From: a virus
Virus record (IMG/VR): IMGVR_UViG_3300042555_000148
Span: 1 to 20,220 of that record
Length of the DNA stretch: 20,220 nucleotides
Strand: one strand, 5' to 3'
Shown in pieces: positions 15,101 through 20,220 of the stretch (positions are counted from its first letter, which is position 1; every line of letters begins with the position of its first letter). A program made the translations under genes and the position numbers. The notes under the pieces were generated by a model. It was not told where the DNA came from and searched no databases. It saw nothing but the letters and a program-made list of their open reading frames with translations.

Positions 15101-18070
15101 TTATTGTCCCACAGCCGCGCCATTTAGAACAGCCAGTAGCACAGGGCTTTGTTCCCTAGAGGATGTGCCAGTTAGCGTAGACACAAAACGAGGGTGATTT
15201 AAATTCACCATCACGCAATGCGTCTGGCCGGGGCTTCTGTCTTTGCATCCTTTGAACACAGTCACGCGCTCGCGGGCGGAGATCAATGCACCATTTGCCT
15301 GTAGTTCCCGTACAACACGATCCATGCTGTCCTTGGTTCTGTTGAGCCAAGACTTGAGCAACGCCAAGTTAAGCGCCGCCACGCTACCGGGCAGCACGGG
15401 GTTAGCCGCATCATAGACAACCTTGATACGTGCAACGGCCTTATCTGGAGCCGGTTGCGTTACCTGCTCTTTACCTGTGCCATACACCTCTGTGCAATGC
15501 ACCAGACGGTCATTGTGCTCCATCAGGTATTGGCCAATGGTGTCGAACACATCTGACTTACTTTCAACCGCGGCTTGACGAGTCTGTTTAACGCGCTCAA
15601 TCATGTACTCAATGGTTGCCTTGATGTCGAATGGGAACAAGCCCAGTGCTTCACCGATACGCCCCATGCCCCATGATGCAATGAGGAGCGTTCTGTAGAA
15701 GCGCTCTTGTGGCTCGAACACAAAGCCGAACGTTTTATTAAACGAAGCCTCAGACCATTTCCATACAGCCTCGGGGCCGCCCTTGTCGATCACAACTTGC
15801 ACAAGCTCAGGGAATGCCCAACCGTTGTTCTTCTCAACGATCTCATAGAAGTCATAACCATTGCTACGCCCATCCTCGCGGGTAGCGATAAATTCTCTGT
15901 CGTCCTGAATGAACTCCAAGCAACGGGCCTTCAATGGGTCATTGCCAGACTGCGCGTTCTCAAATTTCTGATACATCGAAATGTTGGACGTCACATGAGT
16001 AGGCCCACACCACTTAGCGGGCTCGCGCAACTCGCGCTCTTTCGTCATGGAAATCTTTTCGCGGCCTGAGCTCAATGTGTAGCCTATGTCGGCCATGTCA
16101 CGGTCATCAGACGCAGTCATCTCATCGATACAGCATGGCAAGTTGTTCAGCACGCCACGCATTTTGTACAGCGCGTTGGCTGTGTCCTTCTGGCTCAAGA
16201 ACAATTCCTTGGGGTAGCCGATCAAACTGTTAACACCGATGATGGACAGTGACTTGCCCGTTGTTGTCTCATGCGAATAGATTGACACGATGGCTGTCGC
16301 GTTACCCGCAACGGGGCCGAGGATACCCACTGTGCCAGTCAGTATAGATGCACGAATGTTGTCTGTGCCGGGTAGGGTCAGCATTTCCATAGCACGTACC
16401 CACTCAGAGCGTTCACCATGCGGGCCAATAAGCTTAGCGAAGTTAGACGCAGGGCCACGCAGACGTGTATCTACTGTGCCAGTTGGAGAACCTAGCACTG
16501 TCTGCCCGCACATGAACGAGCCGTCTTCTTGCCAACCAAAGTTGATATAGTCCAAACCTGTGGGCGCTTGTTGTTGCACCATAGATAAATAGTCCATTAA
16601 ATAACTCCGTACTTTTTCTTGCTGTCCAGCATTCTTTATGTAGATTTGTTGGTTCAATAAAAATCCTGAGAAGTCCTTACCGATCGAAGCAAGCACAGTG
16701 ATCTCGTGTTCTGTTTCTTTCCACCCAGTCATTGGGTATTTGGTCAGCATCTTGAACGCTGACTTTTTACTCTCAGGGTCGTGGTACACACCAGTGATGT
16801 GCATCTCGTAGGGGCTGACGTGGTCAAACTCAATTACTTCTTGCGCGACTTCATTGCCGTTTGCATCGGTCGTCGTGATCTCAGTCTTGACCTCGCGCAT
16901 GATGTTGTTGTTCTGGATCGCGTAGCCCTTGGGCAATGTGAACGTGAACTCTTCGCCTGCCTCAGTAACGATCTCAGTCTCAGTAGCAACGGACAACTGC
17001 GCAGGGCTTGTAATGTTTCCACGGCTCGGGCATCCCTCGCAACCCTTGGAGCACAGCTGCTCGAACTTAGCGCATGTGGTTGGCCCTGTACCATTCCAAC
17101 CATCGAGTTTGGCCATGCTTGTATCGAGATCAAAGTCAGGGTGCTTACCTGCGATCTTGATGACAGCTTCTTTGACATCGGTACAGTGTTTGGCTAAGCC
17201 TAGCGAAGCACGCCATAATGGCTCAGGTACATCGCGACCAGCGGCATCGAGAACGCCGCCAGAATCAACAAGAGCTTTGACTTGGTTGCATCGGCTTGCA
17301 ACTGCGTCGAGGTTGACATCATTTGAGTTGAGCACTGCATCGAGTATTGATGACTTCCCACCCTTGCGTGATGCAGTTGCTTTCTTTGCGACAGGCCCTT
17401 TGTTAAACCAAGGCTTAAGGATCGTGAAGAGCGAAGCTGCATCGTAGTCTGGGCAGTCCGCAACACACTTGACTTCCTTCCATGGCTGTTGCTTCTTATG
17501 ATGCGTGCCGACGGGACGGAGCACCATAGATGGGTCGTGAATCTTTGATGTGTCAATTACAACTCCCTGTTCTTCTAATGCAATGCGAAATGCAATGGAG
17601 GCTTTCTCCCAGTGTTCCCTACTCACAGTCTGTGTCAGTGGCCAATACAAGTGCACGCCGTTGCCGGATGAAATCACCATGGGGTCTGGCATACCAATAG
17701 CCGCAAGCGCAGGCATCATCGCCTTCATACCTTCAGCCTTAGTGGCGTAAGGTGTCTTACTGCCAATATCCAAATCGAGGGCCAGTGCTTTGAACCAAGT
17801 GGCTTGCACTTGTTTACGTTCGATCTTTTCACGACCATCCGGTCGAGCTACTCTGTTGTTTGTAAACGCACCAACAGAAAAATAAATTGTGGTCTCAGGT
17901 TCAGCATCCCACATTGAAATGTTGGCAACAGCTTCGTCGATATCTGAGAACGATCCGCGGTTCCAACCGAACCCTCTTGGGTTTTGGCCTGTGTGGTCAG
18001 GCTTGTGTGCCATGATGACGACTTCGTCACGTTGGGCAAATATACGAGTAAGAAAGTTTTTTGTGTCCAA
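15101..18070 (-). CDS. Primase-helicase: AEP-type primase fused to DUF927-like ATPase
   Basis: The 989-residue product primes and probably unwinds phage DNA. Residues 90-190 show AEP primase motifs: ALALDLDIGSK (D99, D101), SSGNGVHLYW (H140) and IDTSKIHDPSMVLRPVGTHH (D173/D179). C333, C340, C344 and C347 (CAKFEQLCSKGCEGC) could bind zinc between the halves. Residues 450-730 resemble the DUF927 (Cch helicase-like) ATPase, with Walker A-type SHETTTGKS (K606, S607), Walker B CCIDE (D649, E650) and a sensor-like THVTSN (691-696). The start is TTG 18070, supported by AGGGG 6 nt upstream and by typical family N-terminal sequence (FLTRIF...). An ATG three bases upstream is in another frame. The gene follows an intrinsic terminator, so its transcription is likely reduced compared with the upstream genes. 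Confidence 0.88.
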   Translation of the reverse strand: MDTKNFLTRIFAQRDEVVIMAHKPDHTGQNPRGFGWNRGSFSDIDEAVANISMWDAEPETTIYFSVGAFTNNRVARPDGREKIERKQVQATWFKALALDLDIGSKTPYATKAEGMKAMMPALAAIGMPDPMVISSGNGVHLYWPLTQTVSREHWEKASIAFRIALEEQGVVIDTSKIHDPSMVLRPVGTHHKKQQPWKEVKCVADCPDYDAASLFTILKPWFNKGPVAKKATASRKGGKSSILDAVLNSNDVNLDAVASRCNQVKALVDSGGVLDAAGRDVPEPLWRASLGLAKHCTDVKEAVIKIAGKHPDFDLDTSMAKLDGWNGTGPTTCAKFEQLCSKGCEGCPSRGNITSPAQLSVATETEIVTEAGEEFTFTLPKGYAIQNNNIMREVKTEITTTDANGNEVAQEVIEFDHVSPYEMHITGVYHDPESKKSAFKMLTKYPMTGWKETEHEITVLASIGKDFSGFLLNQQIYIKNAGQQEKVRSYLMDYLSMVQQQAPTGLDYINFGWQEDGSFMCGQTVLGSPTGTVDTRLRGPASNFAKLIGPHGERSEWVRAMEMLTLPGTDNIRASILTGTVGILGPVAGNATAIVSIYSHETTTGKSLSIIGVNSLIGYPKELFLSQKDTANALYKMRGVLNNLPCCIDEMTASDDRDMADIGYTLSSGREKISMTKERELREPAKWCGPTHVTSNISMYQKFENAQSGNDPLKARCLEFIQDDREFIATREDGRSNGYDFYEIVEKNNGWAFPELVQVVIDKGGPEAVWKWSEASFNKTFGFVFEPQERFYRTLLIASWGMGRIGEALGLFPFDIKATIEYMIERVKQTRQAAVESKSDVFDTIGQYLMEHNDRLVHCTEVYGTGKEQVTQPAPDKAVARIKVVYDAANPVLPGSVAALNLALLKSWLNRTKDSMDRVVRELQANGALISARERVTVFKGCKDRSPGQTHCVMVNLNHPRFVSTLTGTSSREQSPVLLAVLNGAAVGQ

Positions 18071-18076
18071 GACATG

Positions 18077-18081
18077 CCCCT
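18077..18081 (-). promoter_or_regulatory. Ribosome binding site AGGGG for the TTG start of the primase-helicase
   Basis: AGGGG is 6 nt before TTG 18070 on the minus strand. The nearer ATG (18075-18073) is only 1 nt after this site and opens a different frame, so spacing favours the TTG start of the large gene. Confidence 0.7.
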
Positions 18082-18086
18082 AGATG

Positions 18087-18109
18087 AAAAACCCCGGCGT
18101 TACCCGGGG
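18087..18109 (-). terminator. Intrinsic terminator after the ssDNA-binding-like gene
   Basis: On the minus strand a perfect CCCCGG / CCGGGG stem with the loop GTAACG is followed directly by TTTTT. It lies 22 bases after the stop of the zinc-binding gene and ends 5 bases before the primase-helicase ribosome binding site. The plus strand has no T-run after the stem, so termination should act on minus-strand transcripts only. Confidence 0.85.
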
Positions 18110-18131
18110 AGCGATTTACGTTTTTATTTTA

Positions 18132-19043
18132 TTACTCGTCGAACAAACTGTCGAGCTTTGCCGCTAATTCATCCGACGCTTTTACTGGAGCGACGACTGG
18201 TTTTGCCGTTGTGGTTTTCTGTGGAACACCATGAGACACCGTTTCGTCTTCGTATGCATCATCGACTTGTTGTACGGGTGCAACAGGTGCCGCAATACTT
18301 TGCTTCGCTGTTGGTGCCGCAATAGCAGGCCCTGCCGCTTGAGGAGCGAGCTGACGTGTAGCTACTTTAACAGAATCACTTGCCAACAAAGTGTCGACGC
18401 GAGAAATTGCTTTCTCAGGCACGTAACCTTTTTGCTTGAATGTGATCTTGGGGAAGCTAGCTTGGTCGTCGAAGCCCAACTCAGTGATGACTTCTTCAGG
18501 GCCAATGCCGTAGTTGCCCAAGTCCTTGAAGTACTCACGCAAAGCTTTCATGCCGCTGACAGGCACGGTCAGGCTGTAGACCTTTGATGGATCAGCCGCG
18601 GCCACCACTGCCAAGTGACGTTGATCGGCACACATCTTTGACTTTGCACCAGAGGGCAGAATCTTAGAGCCAAGCACATTGTTCGGGCAGTCAGCGCAAC
18701 CACTGTGAACGGGAGCCTCAACGCTAGCATCAGGCTTGAGACCATCATTCGACCAACAATCTGGACGGACATTCTCTGCTGATGCATCGAACGCTTTAGC
18801 GTAGAACACCTTGGAGACCCTAGGGTTTGCACCTACGATGATGGTGTCTAGCGTGACGCCAACTGTTGTTTCAACACCGTCTTCGCTCAGGCGGTAACGC
18901 CCTGCACGAATGCTGATACGGGGAATACCACCGCCATTGTCACTGCCGACGATGGCAGAAGCAACTGTTGACTTAACGCCTGCTTGTTGACGGGCGGCGA
19001 TACGGGCTGCAATGTGTGCAGGTACTGTTTGAATGTTGCTCAT
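18132..19043 (-). CDS. Putative ssDNA-binding protein with zinc-like Cys4 cluster and acidic tail
   Basis: The chosen start ATG 19043 has AGGAG at 19051-19055, 7 nt upstream, giving 303 residues; an in-frame longer form would overlap the RyR gene. Residues 40-95 are beta-rich (PRISIRAGRYRLSED, TVGVTLDTIIVGAN), as in an OB-like core. C96, C116, C119 and C138 (C-x19-C-x2-C-x18-C) look like a zinc cluster inserted in it (DCWSNDG, SGCADCPNN, KMCADQRH). Residues 235-285 are a flexible Ala/Pro/Val linker, and the end is acidic and hydrophobic, LAAKLDSLFDE, like the protein-interaction tail of SSB proteins. Its place between early genes and the primase-helicase fits a ssDNA-binding role with high expression. 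No SSB family is matched with certainty, so the function is inferred from layout. Confidence 0.7.
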   Translation of the reverse strand: MSNIQTVPAHIAARIAARQQAGVKSTVASAIVGSDNGGGIPRISIRAGRYRLSEDGVETTVGVTLDTIIVGANPRVSKVFYAKAFDASAENVRPDCWSNDGLKPDASVEAPVHSGCADCPNNVLGSKILPSGAKSKMCADQRHLAVVAAADPSKVYSLTVPVSGMKALREYFKDLGNYGIGPEEVITELGFDDQASFPKITFKQKGYVPEKAISRVDTLLASDSVKVATRQLAPQAAGPAIAAPTAKQSIAAPVAPVQQVDDAYEDETVSHGVPQKTTTAKPVVAPVKASDELAAKLDSLFDE

Positions 19044-19056
19044 GAGGTTACTCCTG

Positions 19057-19431
19057 TTATTGAGCTTTGGGGGGACGCATGGCATGAACCACTGCGCGGA
19101 AAAGGTAATCTTTAATTTGTTGCTCTTTAGGTAGATCAGCAAATGGTTTGATGCAGGGATGGATTTTTAGCACTGGGTCTTTAACCAACCCATACTCCCA
19201 ACCATCTGCAATTTTCTGAGCCATCCAACTTTCGTGGCTAGCTTCAGGGCCAACGTCGTTGTGGGTATGCAGGTCTACGCCTAGCAAGGCGCTTTCCTTC
19301 TGCCACTCTGGCGCGTCTTCCCATGAAGGTTGGCTATCATCGCCAATAGCTTGGCAATATGCGCGGTTCACCTCATGGCATACACGTGCTGTGTGCGTCA
19401 TGTACGCGAGGACTAAGTCGTCGTCATTCAT
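19057..19431 (-). CDS. Stand-alone RyR-domain protein
   Basis: This 124-residue protein is nearly all one domain. Residues 14-117 match the ryanodine receptor (RyR, Pfam PF02026) repeat. They include ARVCHEVNRAYCQAIGD, SQPSWEDAPEWQKES, then a HESW motif within EASHESWMAQKIADGWEYG, and the ending KEQQIKDYLFRAVVHAM. In animals the repeat occurs in calcium release channels; in bacteria and phages it is found as small soluble proteins of unknown role. There is no membrane segment, so this is not a channel. The start ATG 19431 has AAGGA at about 19443-19447, and an in-frame upstream ATG would overlap the preceding gene by 90 bases. The location in the replication operon suggests an early function such as binding a nucleotide-like ligand or a host protein, but nothing in the sequence shows it. 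Confidence 0.88.
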   Translation of the reverse strand: MNDDDLVLAYMTHTARVCHEVNRAYCQAIGDDSQPSWEDAPEWQKESALLGVDLHTHNDVGPEASHESWMAQKIADGWEYGLVKDPVLKIHPCIKPFADLPKEQQIKDYLFRAVVHAMRPPKAQ

Positions 19432-19435
19432 TAAG

Positions 19436-19828
19436 TTATTCCTTTGATTGAGCTTTACGTAGATTAAATACGCGGGTTGATGAGAAGTTGACACCGGGGG
19501 GTGGAGCACCATTGGCTTCAATGAAACTCTTAACTCCCAGTTTCGATGCGCGGGCTTCTACCATGTCCCACGAATCGTTTTCCTTGCAATACGCAAAGAA
19601 CTCTTCACGCGACGCAACGGTCGCGGTATGGTGTGTCGACCAGTAGGCCGTACCAAAATTTGTCTTGACAGACTCGAGACCATCTTCCTGCGCTTTAGCA
19701 GTCATCCAGTTCTCTACAGCAACAAGCTTTTCCATAAGCTTTGCCTTAGCGGCTTTGTGCTCACGCTCGAGGGCGTCAATAGCACCGCGTACTTGCAGAT
19801 ATTTCTCTGCGGCTAATTCATAGTTCAT
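19436..19828 (-). CDS. Phage protein of unknown function with N-terminal coiled coil
   Basis: The 130-residue product starts at ATG 19828, with the GGA of TAGGATT just upstream. Residues 1-45 form a charged helix (KYLQVRGAIDALEREHKAAK and so on). After this comes a conserved-looking core: LESVKTNFGTAYWSTHHTAT, EFFAYCKENDSWDMVEARAS, KLGVKSFIEANGAPPPGVNF and the basic end RVFNLRKA. I recall proteins of this pattern in many phages beside replication genes, always without known function. Its last codons contain the ribosome binding site of the RyR gene, 4 bases before that start, so the pair is probably translationally coupled. No catalytic motif is recognised. Confidence 0.75.
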   Translation of the reverse strand: MNYELAAEKYLQVRGAIDALEREHKAAKAKLMEKLVAVENWMTAKAQEDGLESVKTNFGTAYWSTHHTATVASREEFFAYCKENDSWDMVEARASKLGVKSFIEANGAPPPGVNFSSTRVFNLRKAQSKE

Positions 19829-19849
19829 AAGTAAATCCTAACTGTTTAA

Positions 19850-20220
19850 CTAATCGTCACTGTTGATGCCTTGCACCAAATTCAAAAACTCCGCCAATGT
19901 GTTCTGCTTTGCGCGGAGTCGGCGGTATAACTCTGCTTCAAAGCCTGTGGCCCAGATGTGCCATACAGTCGTCTTGCCAGTTGTTGTCAACCGGCGAATC
20001 CTTGCGTTGGCTTGCTCATACTGTTCAAGTGAATAAATTGGAGCAAACCAAACAATATCTTTCGCACGTGTCAATGTCAATCCATGTGCCGCCACTTTCG
20101 GGTGAGCCAACAAAATCTGTGGCCTGTCCGTGTGTTGGAAGTCGTTGAAGATTTGATTGCGGTCATTCTTACTAACGTCGCCGTGAACCGATGCAACATC
20201 GAATCCATCAGCAGTTAACT
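19850..20220 (-). CDS. C-terminal part of an SNF2/superfamily-2 helicase (5' end outside window)
   Basis: The frame is open from the window edge to the stop at 19850, giving the last ~122 residues. Reading in frame, it has VASVHGDVSKNDRNQIFNDF (motif IV region) and PQILLAHPKVAAHGLTLTRA (motif V). It continues with KDIVWFAPIYSLEQYEQANA followed by RIRRLTTTGKT (motif VI with R residues after QANA). This order is typical of the second RecA-like lobe of SNF2-type ATPases found in many phage replication modules. The N-terminal ATPase lobe with Walker motifs lies beyond 20220. A 21-base gap separates its stop from the next gene. The likely role is DNA translocation or remodelling during replication or recombination; the exact substrate is not visible. 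Confidence 0.88.
   Translation of the reverse strand, partial: LTADGFDVASVHGDVSKNDRNQIFNDFQHTDRPQILLAHPKVAAHGLTLTRAKDIVWFAPIYSLEQYEQANARIRRLTTTGKTTVWHIWATGFEAELYRRLRAKQNTLAEFLNLVQGINSDD

Noticed and set aside
16929-17447. 172-codon open frame on the plus strand inside the primase-helicase gene
   Set aside because: It is antisense to conserved primase-helicase sequence, has no ribosome binding site that stands out, and its translation has no recognisable domain.
17848-18075. 75-codon minus-strand frame starting at the ATG near the primase-helicase start
   Set aside because: The ATG is only 1 nt from AGGGG, while TTG 18070 has ideal spacing and opens the frame with conserved primase sequence.
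18092-18109. The hairpin as a bidirectional terminator or operator
   Set aside because: On the plus strand no T-run follows the stem, and no plus-strand gene reaches this point. A minus-strand terminator explains it fully.

Overview
The window looks like a piece of a tailed bacteriophage genome, probably a podovirus-like phage of an aquatic or soil bacterium. It is almost fully coding, genes overlap as ATGA or TAATG, and two gene blocks point towards each other. The host group is inference: GC content is moderate, ribosome binding sites are bacterial, and several small proteins resemble families I recall mainly from environmental phage contigs. No terminase, portal, capsid, lysis, integrase or tRNA gene is visible here.

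The plus-strand block (1-14824) is late and structural. It opens with the C-terminal end of a virion or tail protein, followed by a 1121-residue tail fibre built from three different repeat types. Next come a small tail-assembly chaperone-like protein, a GNAT-type acetyltransferase, and a protein ending in a peptidase S74 intramolecular chaperone domain. After these are a helical virion protein and a 2062-residue polyvalent protein with an HExxH metallopeptidase motif and an LPD38-like C-terminal region. Their order and character suggest a set of internal or ejection proteins like T7 gp14/gp15/gp16, although the sequences are not clearly homologous. The block ends with five very small Lys-rich genes (13739-14824), including a 45-residue Cys-rich one.

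The minus-strand block (20220 down to 14825) is a replication and early module. In transcription order it holds the C-terminal end of an SNF2-type helicase, a coiled-coil protein of unknown function, a RyR-domain protein, and a zinc-binding protein with an acidic tail that is probably a ssDNA-binding protein. A clear intrinsic terminator follows, then a 989-residue primase-helicase (AEP primase plus DUF927-like ATPase), and a small HNH nuclease. The two blocks meet tail to tail at 14824/14825 with no bases between the stop codons.

The points most worth a second look are the stand-alone phage RyR protein inside the replication operon, the giant peptidase-bearing candidate ejection protein, the S74 domain on a non-fibre protein, the cluster of tiny basic proteins, and the terminator placed just before the primase-helicase start.
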